From Lineus longissimus (taxonomy: Eukaryota; Nemertea; Pilidiophora; Heteronemertea; Lineidae): DNA of 64,000 nt. A program made the position numbers and the translations under genes. The notes beneath the pieces were generated by a model that searched no databases, had not been told where the DNA came from, and saw nothing but the letters and a program-made list of their open reading frames with translations. The stretch's first letter is position 1; the number at the start of each line of letters is the position of its first letter. Shown in pieces: positions 33,996 through 44,579 of this stretch. Location: positions 4,404,001-4,468,000 of the forward strand of contig NC_088316.1 in the NCBI RefSeq assembly GCF_910592395.1. The letters are read 5' to 3'.

Positions 33996-34075
33996 AACAA
34001 AGAAGAGACTCCCACCCTTGAAATTAGAATTCACTTTTTTTCGAAGGAGTTCAACGTGCAGTTGCTTTAGGGTGT
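33996..34075 (+). mobile_element. family C foldback, copy 3, right half
   Basis: AAAGAAGAGACTCCCACCC, TTGAAATTAGAATTCACTT and GAAGGAGTTC match the right side of the copy at 51485-51695 (ACAGACTCCCACCC, AGAAATTGGCATTCACTT, GAAAGAGTTC). The outermost CAAAATGGTGG segment is missing or unrecognisable. Confidence 0.65.
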
Positions 34076-35752
34076 AGCAGAAATCGCGGTACCTATGGTC
34101 TTAATAGACAGCCACATATTGAAGGATCTATACTGGCATCCATGAACTTTTCAAGAATGGAGAGTTGAATGGGGTGAACCATACGTAACCTGGTTAGCTT
34201 TTGGTCAAACCAGTTAACTGGAATACTTTAGCCGATGTTGATGGATTTAATATTGATGTCTCAGTTTAACAGCCAATGTATTGAATGATCTGGCCGGGTA
34301 TGATAGTGAGGCCTCAAGGAGCTTTTCCTGATGGTTACGGAGGCCAACAATTCTGATCATTTGGTCATATGTGTTTGGAGCTTAGAGGGACTGATCTTAC
34401 AATGATGATAGGGTTGTCTCTGCCAATTCTACAATTCTCACTGAAATTACATTATTCATTTGAGCATCGACATAGTCAAATGGAACAAACATTACCTCCC
34501 CTTTTGGACAGACAACCACTTACACCGATATTTATGTACCTCCCGACAAAAAACTTTTAGTACAAAACTGCTCTGATTACATGTCATCAGGAGTGACTCC
34601 TCCCCCTACCTTTGGAGTACCTGCTCATCCTAATAACAACCTCTACCAAAACCATTTCACATTTTCCCAACCTATTTTTCCATCTTTATAAATTCACATC
34701 ACCTCACGTAAACCAAACACCAAAACACCTTTAATTACAAAACCTTGGAAAAATCAAACAACACGCAACTCAGAAATATTGGAACAATGTTCAAGTTCCC
34801 ATCCCATCTTGCCATATATCGAAGACGAAATTTAGACGACCAATTTCACGACAATACAAACAGGCAAACTTGCTCTATGTCAGGTTTTGTCAATATTACT
34901 AAGTTTTCATAACAACTGGACAAAATTCGTCAATAATAGCTCCCATTCTGAGAATGTCAACACCGGTAATTTCATGGTGGTTCCGAGCATTCTCGTAAGT
35001 TTCGTGGTATGTGGGTTGGTCAAATTTGTTTTGGGTCGGGATACGCTGTTGTATGAATGTAGGCCTACACGATTTTTCTTATCGATTCCCAAAGCGTTGC
35101 TTTTTGCAAATAGAAGGAAAAGGGACAGCGCCACATAGAGGAAAACATACAGTTTCAGGGTGATCTCCAATTAGCTTTTCGCTTTTCATTATTGTGAGAA
35201 ATTACTACGACTGTCGTTAAGTTTATCCCATACACCCATATCATAAAATTAACGCTAATTAAACATTTACAAAGCGGTAATTAAACATAACACCAGTGAC
35301 TTCCAGTCTGCACAGGAGGAATTACTAAACCTGGCCGGAAATAGGTAATATTGCCAATGACAGAGACTGATGAATGGGTGTCATTTGTGAAAAGGTCCAT
35401 TCTATACTGTTTCACCAGTATATCATATGTGTGTTACTTATGTAAATGTACAGTTGACTTGAACAAGATTGCTTGGAATAGACCTTTCTCCAACCCATGC
35501 TAACTTGACCATAATTTCCCTGTACATTGATTTTAAAATACATATGCAAATGTAGAGCTTGTGCCATAAAACTTTGTGAGATGGACAGAAAAGATGGATA
35601 CCACCCAGGTGAGACAAAACTGATGTGTAGAAATGATGTGTAGGTGTTTTGGGATCCATAGGTAGACAATGGGTCATTAGTCACAAGATGCGACAGGGAC
35701 AGGTGGTAAAAGGATAAATGAATAGTTCAGATGCAAAAGCGTCACTTATAAA
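34076..35752. other. no gene recognised
   Basis: Overlapping open frames on both strands (up to 90 codons) without recognisable domains. No repeat recognised. Confidence 0.5.
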
Positions 35753-35776
35753 AGAAAGGGGTACCCCGTTTGGTAA
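35753..35776 (+). mobile_element. family A MITE, left end (split copy)
   Basis: AAAGGGGTACCCCGTTTGGTAA corresponds to the family A start AAAGGGGTACGCCGTTCGTAA. The copy is broken at 35776/35777 by the 9-bp-TSD element and continues after 36825. Confidence 0.75.
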
Positions 35777-35951
35777 GGCTTGTGGTATTCGACTCGATGA
35801 CTCGACTACGCGATGGCTCGATGACGCGATCGTTGCTATGGATTTTGCTAAAATACGGAATCCCATGATCCTGGTCTCCGGGCTACCGCTGCAACAGCAG
35901 AGGTTTTAGCTCGGCCTTCACATACCCAGCTACGGTATGTGGAAGGATGTG

Positions 35952-35964
35952 CCCCCCCCCCCCC
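35952..35964 (+). repeat. poly-C tract, 13 bp
   Basis: Lies inside the Mutator-like element. Length may be uncertain. Confidence 0.88.
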
Positions 35965-36184
35965 AGCCATGGCCACTGAAGATTTGTCCCCGCGATTGAT
36001 TTTGATATTTAAAGGACTCGTGGAAGTTTCATAGCATGCAAAATGACCGGAGATTTAATTGACAAACAAGCTTCTAGTGGCCAATGTCAGATGTCATGTG
36101 GTAGTCTGTCAAGAATCGGAATTTCGCATATGTACAGTTTTTTAGACTCAGTCACTCAGTCCCTCTTCTGTCCCTTGACATCTG

Positions 36185-36204
36185 CCCCCCCCCCCCCCCC
36201 CCCC
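36185..36204 (+). repeat. poly-C tract, 20 bp
   Basis: The longest homopolymer in the window, inside the Mutator-like element. Confidence 0.9.
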
Positions 36205-36340
36205 AATACATCAGCCCCTATACATGCTTTCCGAAATTGGTGGCTTGCATTGGAACTAACTTTTTCCCCCTTGTCCGTCATTAAAGGCATTCAAGTGTGT
36301 TGGTCAACCATGACTATCTCCTTTGTCCCTCCACCACAGG

Positions 36341-36479
36341 CCTAGTTTCCCCTTATGACATCACTATTTCGGACACTCAGCGCCCCATTTCTGGAAAGGT
36401 GTATAGGACATTTAATATTGCCGTGCTGAACGGATATCCAGAGCCAACCTTGTCTCCAGGAAATCGCGTGTCATTTTAA
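36341..36479 (+). pseudogene. possible captured exon inside the element
   Basis: A pyrimidine stretch ending CACCACAG, a splice-acceptor-like signal, precedes an open frame reading GLVSPYDITISDTQRP and on to GYPEPTLSPGNRVSF before TAA at 36477. The composition looks coding and GYPEPT recalls immunoglobulin-fold proteins, but I cannot identify a family and the match may be chance. Gene-fragment capture is known in Mutator-like elements of plants; here it is only a suggestion. Confidence 0.18.
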
Positions 36480-36825
36480 CATTGGAATTTCTGCTCGTAA
36501 AGAACCTGGGTAGGAGGTTGATCTGAACCAGCTATATTTAGGTGTATTAGCTGTATTGACGGTAAGATACCAGTGGCTTGTATAGCAACATGGCGCATGG
36601 TTTTATCAAAAATGCGAACTTGTAGGAAACGAAAAATGGTCGGATTAGATACGGTGAAAACAGCTGGAAAGGGGTTGGTAATGATCGGTTCTTTTTTATT
36701 TTCCTCCACTTATGATTCTATGTATAAATTACAGTCCAAGCAGTGATATTCTTTAAAAAGATTCCAACCGGATCGCGTCATCGAGTCATCGCGTCGTCGA
36801 GTCATCGAGTCGAATACCACAAGCC

Positions 36826-37054
36826 GTTTGGTAATTAGGCATGCTGGTGGTTTGGAAAATAGAAATGCAGTTACATCAATGTCATAGTGCAGTTATCATG
36901 CACGCAAATTTGCTGAAACCTGGTATGATAGTATCTTTATATCTTTTCTACACAACAGCAATGCGAAAATTTATATTTAGTATGTATTCACGCAATAAGA
37001 TATTTTCAAATTCAATTACAAGTTCAATTTTTTTACAAATGGTGTACACCTTTA
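36826..37054 (+). mobile_element. family A MITE, right part (split copy)
   Basis: After the duplicated GTTTGGTAA the sequence follows family A: GGAAAATAGAAATGCAGTTA, CATAGTGCAGTTATCATGCA, TTTGCTGAAACCTGGTATG and a degraded right end GGTGTACACCTTTAAA. Together with 35753-35776 it forms one copy. Confidence 0.82.
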
Positions 37055-37756
37055 AAGCCATTTTTCTCAAAATGGCAAAAATTTATACATTACATCGTTT
37101 TACAGTGAAACTCTTAACATATCTGTCACGCATGGTTCTGAGGCCTCCTACCACCACAACTGGTCCATAGAGCACCTTCGCAGCCTGATTTTTTTCTGCA
37201 CCAAAGGACCCTAATTTAACTGGTAGAATCTTGTTAAAATGGGACCACAGCGCATGAATATTGGATATAATCAAGTAGCGTTCAATAATAATATCAGCAA
37301 CAGGAGGAAACCTGGACTTATTTGCTAGGGTTTACAGTTGAAGGGGTTCAAATAAACCAATTGTCCGTTCCTGGTTTTTGACTGTTGAGAGTATAAACCA
37401 GTCTGAGTGGATGATAAGTGAAATCCATTAGAAAAGCATTAGAGTTTCATGGATCGACTAATTGGTAGAATAACTGATTATTGTGGTTATTTTTGCAGTG
37501 ATTCGCTTCATTAAGTGCTTTGTGCGAGATGTTATTTTGTTTATGTGGCAGGTGATGGGTTACCCAGGGGTCACACGATGTACTTCATGTTGATCCAGTC
37601 GCTTCATCATGACAAACATTCGGTTACACTGGCAGTGGCCAATATTAGCATCTTATCAAATTATGTCCTTAGCAGTCAAGTTCTTTACCAACAAAGAGGC
37701 CCTGATTGTTAGAACAAAATGCTAACACCCAAGTTCTGTAGAGTGCAACTTTCATG
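37055..37756. other. no feature recognised
   Basis: Unique-looking sequence. Confidence 0.5.
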
Positions 37757-37824
37757 CAAGTTGCGAGTTGCGAGTTGCGAGTTACATTTGCGAGTTGCGA
37801 GTTACATCTGCGAGTTGCGAGTTG
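37757..37824 (+). repeat. GCGAGTT heptamer expansion
   Basis: Runs of GCGAGTT separated by ACATTT / ACATCT spacers. The heptamer is the same sequence as the hairpin arm (CTGCGAGTTG) of the adjoining palindromic array, so it probably expanded from an arm. Confidence 0.85.
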
Positions 37825-37940
37825 GATTTACCACAATTTGCTAATTTCAGCAGGCAACTAAGTTAGACATTCCTAGACCCAATCAATGACACTGGTAATG
37901 AACGACTGGTAATCAATGGCCAAAAAATGTTGAATTAGCC

Positions 37941-38995
37941 CAACTTGCAGAAAAGAAAACCCCCATGGTTATTCTTTTCTGCAAGTTGCCTGGCTGAAAT
38001 TGCCAAATCATGGTAAATTCTCTTGAATTTGGTCATGTTTGGCCACACTGGTAGGATGCCTCATATCAGAGATGCCCTCTCTCATTTCAAGTGTCATTTA
38101 TTGGGTCTAGAAATGGCTAACTAGCCCAACTCGCAGAAAAGAAAACCCCCAGGGTAATTCTTTTCTGCGAGTTGCCAGTTGAAATTGGCAATTTATGGTA
38201 AATTCTCTTGAATTTGGCCATGTTTGGCCACACTGATAGGCTGCCTCATATCAGAGATGCTTTCTGTTATTTCCAGTGTCATTTATTGGGTCTAGAAATG
38301 TTGCGCTAGTTTAACTCGCAGAAAAAAAAAAACCCCGGGTAATTCTTTTCTGCGAGTTGCCTGCTGAAATTGGCAATTTATGGTAAATTCTCTTGAATTT
38401 GGCCATGTTTGGCCACACTGGTAGGATGCCTCATATAAGAGATGCCCTCTTTCATTCCCAGTACCATTCAATGGGCAAAACATGTTGAAATAGCCCAACT
38501 CAGCTGGCAACTTGCCGAAAAGAATGACCCCAGGGTGTTTTCTTTTCTGCGAGTTGGACTAGTTAGCCATTTCTAGACCCGATAAATGACATTGGAAATG
38601 AAAGAGGACATCTCTGCTATGAGGCTGCCTATCAGTGTGGCCATACATGACTAAATACAAGGGCATTTGGCCATGCTTTGCCAATTTCAGCTGGCAACTC
38701 GCAGAAAAGAATTATCCCAGGGTGTTTTCTTTTCTGCGAGTTGGGCTAGTTAGCCATTTCTAGACCCGATAAATGACACTGGAAATGAGAGGGGGCATCT
38801 CTGATATGAGGCATCCTACCAGTGTGGCCATACATGACTAAATACAAGGGCATTTGGCCATGCTTCGCCAATTTCAGCTGGCAACTCGCAGAAAAGATTT
38901 ACCCGGGGGTTTTCTTTTGCGATTTGGGCTAGTTTGACATTTTTAGACCCATTTAATGACACTGGAATTGAAAGAAGGCATCTGGCATTTTTAAC
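37941..38995. repeat. palindromic array of ~186-bp units with hairpin nodes
   Basis: Forward units start at 37941, 38127 and 38312; inverted units start at 38508, 38695 and 38882. Spacing is 185-187 bp in each arm and the dyad is near 38503. Each junction is a hairpin of two 17-bp arms, CAACTCGCAGAAAAGAA and TTCTTTTCTGCGAGTTG, around a C/G-rich loop. Between nodes lies a conserved body with TTTGGCCA, CACACTGGTAGGATGCC and ATTGGGTCTAGAAATG. The first node carries CAACTTGCAG with matching CTGCAAGTTG, a paired change. No coding sequence. Confidence 0.9.
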
Positions 38996-39609
38996 TCGCA
39001 ACCAAAGAGACCCAGATCGTTGGCCCAATATGCCAACTGCCAAGAATTATCCCAACAACCAAGTTTTGTACCAACAGCCAATTTCAGAAAAATCCTCCTC
39101 AGAGATTGATGCATCTCAAAATGCAAAGACTTCAAGCACAACTATTAAAATGCCCTTCTGCCTGGTCCCAACTGCCAGACTGGCATCGATTTTCCATAAG
39201 TCACTCTGAGATGGGGCCAACTTTCTTGACCCTGTGATGGTGCAGATAATCTAATACATCATAAATGGAAATGGGACTTACTATGGCGATAAATTCCATA
39301 GCAATGTCGTAACCTTGCTCAAGTGTGAAATTAAGAGCTGGCTGGAGGTATTGATGACACTTACGTATTTGCATTGTGTGCATAAGTAGACATGTTCTAA
39401 TGTAGGATGAAAATGGCAGCACTGTGATAGGACCTTGTATTCAGCCCCCCCCTTGGCCACATTTTAGCCAATGATATTCAAAAGCAGTAACATGTTAGCA
39501 TTTAAACAATGTTTCCGTCAAACACAGAATTATCAAATTGACAAATTAAAATAGCAATCCATCCACTTTATGAGGGGGGTTGTTTTTTGGGACACGGCTG
39601 GCCACTCAT
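38996..39609. other. no feature recognised
   Basis: Unique-looking sequence apart from an 8-bp C run near 39446. Confidence 0.5.
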
Positions 39610-39722
39610 ATTTTGGTAAAATTTGGGGGGACAAAAAACTGTCAGTCGGGATTTGCAGAAATTGCCTGTCAGGATTTGGGTAGGGACTCTTCATATCGAA
39701 CCATCATCATGTACCCCCCTTG
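39610..39722 (+). repeat. family J fragment
   Basis: GGGGGGACAAAAAACTG, CGGGATTTGCAGAAATTGCC, TGTCAGGATTTGGG and CATCATGTACCCCCCTTGCC match, in order, the minus strand of 54830-55160 (GAGGGACAAAAAAGTGC, CAGGTTTTGCAAAAAGTGC, TGTCAGGGTTTTGG, CATCAGGAGAGGTATCCCC). Conceptual translations also align (SGFAEIACQDLG against SGFAKSACQGFG). Probably an old dispersed repeat; whether it was ever coding is open. Confidence 0.5.
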
Positions 39723-39899
39723 CCTCCTCGTTTATTCTTTATTCTTTATTCCTTTTAAATTTTATGAACTACATGTATGACACTTTTTGTAGAAACTGTT
39801 TCAGCATCTCGCTTTTATTCTGAAGCTTGCCAGGAACTCATACAAGAAGAAGACGATGGTGATGACCTATCTTCAACCTTATCTCTTAGTCACCCCCAT
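39723..39899. other. no feature recognised
   Basis: T-rich spacer ahead of a CpG-rich segment. Confidence 0.5.
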
Positions 39900-40400
39900 G
39901 CACATTCATGAAGCACTCCGCTTCCCGAAAAATACACCCTACGCCACAACACACTTCCCACCACAACACACTTCCCGCCACGTTCTGTCACATCACCGTC
40001 AAGTGGCGCGAGAACTCCGGTCATTACACGATCACTGTCAATCTCGCGTTGATTTAATTAAGGTCCGTGCGTCTGCTCTTGCACCCTGACCAGAAGAAGT
40101 CTCGCCATGTTAAAGGCCATTTCCGCTTAGATCATCAAAGTAATCAGGTGACGTCCATTCAGAGAAGATCTAAGACAAGACAGCGGATTATATCGGGATA
40201 TCTTTGCAGCACGTTTTTGTCTTGTGGTCTCGCACGTTTTTGTCTCTAGCAAAGACTGCATCGTTACCTTGTTATCCGTGTCGTTAGGCTCACAGTCGTG
40301 TCATCCCATTGTTTGGCGATTGGTCAGTTTCAGGCCGACACCTTGAAGAATGGTTCGGTGATAATGGGGCAGTGTGTTTGTCGTGAAAGGAATCTGTCAG
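39900..40400. promoter_or_regulatory. CpG-rich, promoter-like segment
   Basis: About 33 CpG in 500 bp by eye, close to or above expectation, in a window where CpG is otherwise sparse. It includes GGTGACGTCC (CRE-like), GCGATTGGTCAG (an inverted CCAAT box) and a small duplication of CACAACACACTTCCC. No repeat family explains it. It could be an unmethylated promoter or enhancer, or simply a GC-rich island. No transcript start or adjoining exon was identified. Confidence 0.3.
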
Positions 40401-40639
40401 ATGCTCAAAGAAATGCATCATTTTGTGCCTTTAATGATTGTCTGTCTTGTCTGACTGGCCTCGAGTGGTAAGAAGGGTTACATCTATTGGGCTTTTCCCT
40501 GCTGCAAGCAAGCAGATTTAACCCTTTTACACCAAACTCGCGACTCAGTGGGTGAATTTTTTCCAAAGATTATTGGATTGGATTATTGCACTAGGATGAA
40601 AGGCAATGTCTCAAGATCAGTCTCTGTCACACATAAAAT
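40401..40639. other. no feature recognised
   Basis: Unique-looking sequence. Confidence 0.5.
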
Positions 40640-40799
40640 ATTGCAAAACACAAAATTTTTGCACCTCTATATTTTGGAAGATTACAAAAATTGTTTCAAT
40701 TTTTTCAATTAAAAAAGGTTTTATGACCTTTTTCATGAATTTAGGTTACTCGCAAAATCTGTGAAAATTAAACTCCTGAAATTAAGAGGTGTACAGTAA
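40640..40799 (-). repeat. decayed MITE, TACTGTAAACC family
   Basis: The right border GAGGTGTACAGTA and AT-rich blocks with ACTCGCAAAATCTGTGAAAA and ATTTTTGCACCTCTA resemble the family's CGCAAAATT/TTTGTGCACC interior. Diverged, with an approximate left border. Confidence 0.4.
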
Positions 40800-41697
40800 G
40801 AAGATAGAATCATGTTTCCCTGCTTCCCTGCATGTCATAACTTACAGGTGCATTTAGTTATTTTTCTGAACAAAGAACCTTTTATTTGATAAGAGAGTAA
40901 ATAAATCATATTTACCTGGTTAGATTTTTAATAGTTTTTTATTAATATCCAACTATGTTTCATAGATCACACGTTTGTGGAATATTCATACCCGGAATCG
41001 AAACCTTGGATGGCGAAAAAAATTAAACCACTCAACCTCATACTTGACGCCAGGCAGGGGGGAAATCACTCAGGGCATACTATGATTGGTTTAGCAAAAC
41101 CTTTAATGAAACATTGCAACCAAGGTAAATTTTAGTACATTTTCCTTAGCAAAGGATGTTTTGATGGCTAATTAAGACCATGATATTTCCCAGGCTAGTG
41201 CGTCTAGACAAACTGAATTTATTCAGATCTGGTCCACACCTGTCCAGCATTGATTTCATCGAACATTTATTATGGAACAGAGGTAAGCTAGAGGTCAAGA
41301 GATTTCAAAACCTATCAGATATTTTTATGATACTTTAACCCATTTAACACCCAAGGTTTGAGTTATATTAATCTCAAATGTATAAAGAGAGAGCACAGGC
41401 ATTGACAAACCATACCAAAGGCCTGTAAAATAAGTTTAGCTTTTGAAAATACCAGATGACACCCCGTGCAGCGAACCCAATAACACAGGACATGTCACAG
41501 ACGAAGTACATGCCTTCTGTCCATTGCAAAGCCTTGTGATTGAGCGAGACTGAGTAGTGATAAGCATTGTGTGAATTGGTACACCAAGGGTCAGTGCACT
41601 GCTGGCCTTTCCTTTGGAGAATGTAGGCCGACTTGTAACATGATAGAAACCATAGCAAACACAAGAATCTATTGCAATATACAGTCAACATTATTTA
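40800..41697. other. no gene recognised
   Basis: A 105-codon minus-strand open stretch (41374-41691) has no recognised domain. Confidence 0.5.
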
Positions 41698-41862
41698 TTA
41701 AAGGCCTAGGCCATTTGTTAAAAATGTTAAATTCGCAATTGAGTTTAAAATTTTCCAAATTCATTAATACGTAGGCCTACTAAATATAAATTTCAGTATT
41801 GCTATTGGGTAAAAAGCCAATTCCGCAACCACCAGTAATTACGAACGGCATACCCCTTTAAA
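41698..41862 (-). mobile_element. family A TTAA-MITE with internal deletion
   Basis: Both ends are well preserved, TTAAAGGCCTAGGCCATTTG and GAACGGCATACCCCTTTAA, with TTAA on each side. About 75 bp of interior are missing between ATTGCTATTG and CCACCAGTAATTACGAA. Good end preservation suggests a comparatively recent insertion. Confidence 0.87.
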
Positions 41863-43737
41863 GGCAGGCGCGGATCCCAGATTTAGAGAAATAGGAGGCC
41901 CCTGATGCTTCCTGTCAAAATCCTTATCAATTTCCAAAATTTTGGCAAACTTTCGAAATTTCAGCGCCATTTTCAAAATAGGTTGCAATTTATATTCAAA
42001 ATCGTCACTAAAAGAGTTTCAGCAGAAATTTTATGTAGAATTTAAACAAAAACCTTCTTTTTTCCTTCTGAAATGTAAGTTAAGCACTTACCTTTAGTTC
42101 AAGAGCCACCGAAAAACTTCAAAATCTGAAAATAAAGACAAATTCCTTCGTCTTAATCCACAAAAGATACAAAGCATCGGATTAAAACTATAGATGCATG
42201 TGATAAATGCTACAGATGCATTGGATTAACACTATAGATGCAGATGCAGAAACCTGTAACACAGTTAGTGGTTGGCTTCAAAACTTGTTCAAAGTTTGAG
42301 CCAATCATGGAACGGACGATTTCAGAGATTAGGGATGCAAGGCAGTAATCTTTGGAATGTGAAAATGAGACTTTTGGACTAAAAATGATTCATTGAGAGA
42401 GTCCATTACTCAACTTCATCAATTTAGCATCAATCTGATAAAAACCTGATGATTAATGGCAGAATAGCCAATGTTTACATTCTGACGAATACCCCACCAC
42501 CATTGGATGTGAAAATGGACTCATCCTCCATCTGTTCGAGGTATAGACTGATAATGCTGGAAAAATATTGAGTGGAAAAGGAATATGAAAACAAAAACTT
42601 TAGTACACTACAATATCATGATAGAGAATCAAACTGAACCACAACCAGTATCAGAACAATTAATTTAGGCCATTCCTATCCCACATCAAGGTGACCAGAA
42701 ACACCTCTAAAAATTTATACAAATAACTACTGAAAAGCAATTCATTTGGATGAATTTGTCTTTATCGGGAAGTTGGCAGGGAACACAGAATATAGTCGTC
42801 CATAAACTGATAAGGTAACCATTAATTGGTTTTATGAAAGCAATGATACCTTTTCAAGGCAGGCCCTGTAGATAAGGACGATATGGTACAAACTCACAGG
42901 ATGTGTTCTGTAGATGCCACCTATGTGTACATATACACACCATTTCAGATTGGAGACAACACCACCATTTCCCCGTCTAATCCGTTTCATATTTGAAGTA
43001 ATTCATGCTCCCAAAACTCCGCTTTAGAATTTGAGATTTTGCTGACAGACCAAGCTGGTCCATGTAGAAAAGAAAACTGTGTCACCAGTGGGTCAGCACC
43101 ACTTAACTTTTGAGCAATGATGAGGCCCTCTCAGACCCTTGTTGGAACCAAGCTGGAAGAAGTTGGTGGGAGGTTGCACAATGACAGGAACACTGATTCC
43201 AAGGATAAGAAAGAAGAACTTCCCAAATGCATCACAAGCAAAAAACAGCATCAACACACTATGTTTACATGAAAACAAAAAACATGCATGAAAGCAAAGG
43301 TGTCTCCCATCGCATCTCGATAAGACCTGTTACTATGCACACTGACTAACCCTACCAATGAATCACCAACTTCTCCATTTCAAAGTCATGAATAAAGAGA
43401 AAAACACCTTTTTATCTTGACAATTAACATGCAAATGCAAAATCGCAGACACTAAACCAGAAAATGAAATTCACTTAGTTCACTCTCGGATGGAAATTTG
43501 AGGCCCCTAGTATTGATTCTTGCCAGGTACGTTGGTGGCTGTGAGCTGAGTTGGCCTTTTTATTAAATTAACCCCGCTAATGAAAGCAGAATGGCCCACA
43601 GGCAGGTTGAGGGGAAGACGAATCAATAGTATTTGTGAGTACATTGCTTCGAGACCTTCACACGCATGATCAGTTGATATTTGTAGATGTTGGACTGGTT
43701 TCAACACCCAATGTGACCATTGCTTCTATTCAGTATT
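41863..43737. other. no gene recognised
   Basis: About 1.9 kb. Repeated short phrases CTATAGATGCA / CTACAGATGCA near 42190-42245 only. No exons recognised. Confidence 0.5.
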
Positions 43738-43807
43738 ACTTGTGCAATAGCAAATTTTCATATTCAATTACAAATTTCAAATTTTAATGAAGGACACAGG
43801 CCTTTAA
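43738..43807 (+). mobile_element. family A MITE, 3' fragment
   Basis: AATAGCAAATTTTCATATTC, AATTACAAATTTCAAATTTT and CACAGGCCTTTAA match the right third of family A, including the terminal TTAA. Confidence 0.7.
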
Positions 43808-44459
43808 GATAAAACCCTCAAAATACCAGTACTATTGTAACTGAGAGATAACGGCACAACATTTCAGAATTACAAATTCCATCCCAAGCCTTTTTGCCAC
43901 ATAACATAACTACAAGTCATTATACAGACCTGATATCTGCAAATATTTGACTCCCATTTGTGACCGGTCCATGTTATATTTGTGAATTATTAACGTTATT
44001 TCCGCCATCGGAAAACAGCTAATACACGATCTTAGAAGCAATATCAACAATGATAATATAGAACGCTCATATGATTTACGAATTCTGAATAATGTTCCAC
44101 GAAACGTGACAGTCCGCCGCTGTGCAAATTTTTACACTAATAGGACTCTGAATGTTTGCACATCTGTTTTGGTGTCAGACGTGAATTATTGTTGTTGGAA
44201 GAATGCAGAGTGTTTACTTCGCTGGGCTCCTATGAACGTGGAGTTTCAGACGCCAAAAGGGAGTGTTAGCCCAGCTCCCCTTTGAGCAATTTTAAGGGGA
44301 GGGCAGTGCTTGTACCCATATTGCAAAATGACCCCCTATCTTGGGGATTGTCAACTTTATTTTGACCCCCTTCTTTGGGTACTGAGTAAGTGACAGTTCT
44401 GCTGGAAGTCATTTTTGAAGGAAAGAAAAAATTACACTGCTCATGTCACTTGTGTACAT
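43808..44459. other. no feature recognised
   Basis: Unique-looking sequence. Confidence 0.5.
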
Positions 44460-44579
44460 ATACTGTGTAGATGCTATTTAGTCGGTTTTGGTGCATCTGT
44501 TTCACATAGGTCTACTACACGTAAAATAGGCCTTTTGTACAGGCGCCCCTCAACCAGCTAAATAGCGTCTACACAGTAT
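44460..44579. mobile_element. single hairpin related to the 20.5-kb hairpin array
   Basis: Arms ATACTGTGTAGATGCTATTT (44460 on) and its complement ending at 44579 pair over about 28 bp with three differences, two of which would be G-U in RNA. On the minus strand TGAGGGGCGCCTGTACAA, GACCTATGTG and ATGCACC follow the order found in the 135-bp units (TGAGGGTGCCTGTACAA, GACCTATGTG, ATGCACC). Loop and arms are therefore shared. This supports a dispersed MITE-like family. Confidence 0.78.

Larger units (their letters stand above)
35777..36825. mobile_element. Mutator-like element, 1,049 bp, 55-bp TIRs, 9-bp TSD
   Basis: The terminal inverted repeats start GGCTTGTGGTATTCGACTCG and run 55 bp (35777-35831 and 36771-36825) with two mismatches. 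They are themselves built of TCGATGACTCGA / CGATGACGCGAT phrases. The direct repeat GTTTGGTAA flanks the element exactly (35768-35776 and 36826-36834). TIRs over 50 bp with a 9-bp TSD are typical of Mutator/MULE elements (family knowledge). No transposase is recognised, so it is non-autonomous. It interrupts a family A MITE whose sibling copies give the empty site. Interior oddities are two long poly-C tracts (35952-35964 and 36185-36204) and an exon-like segment near 36340. Confidence 0.85.
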
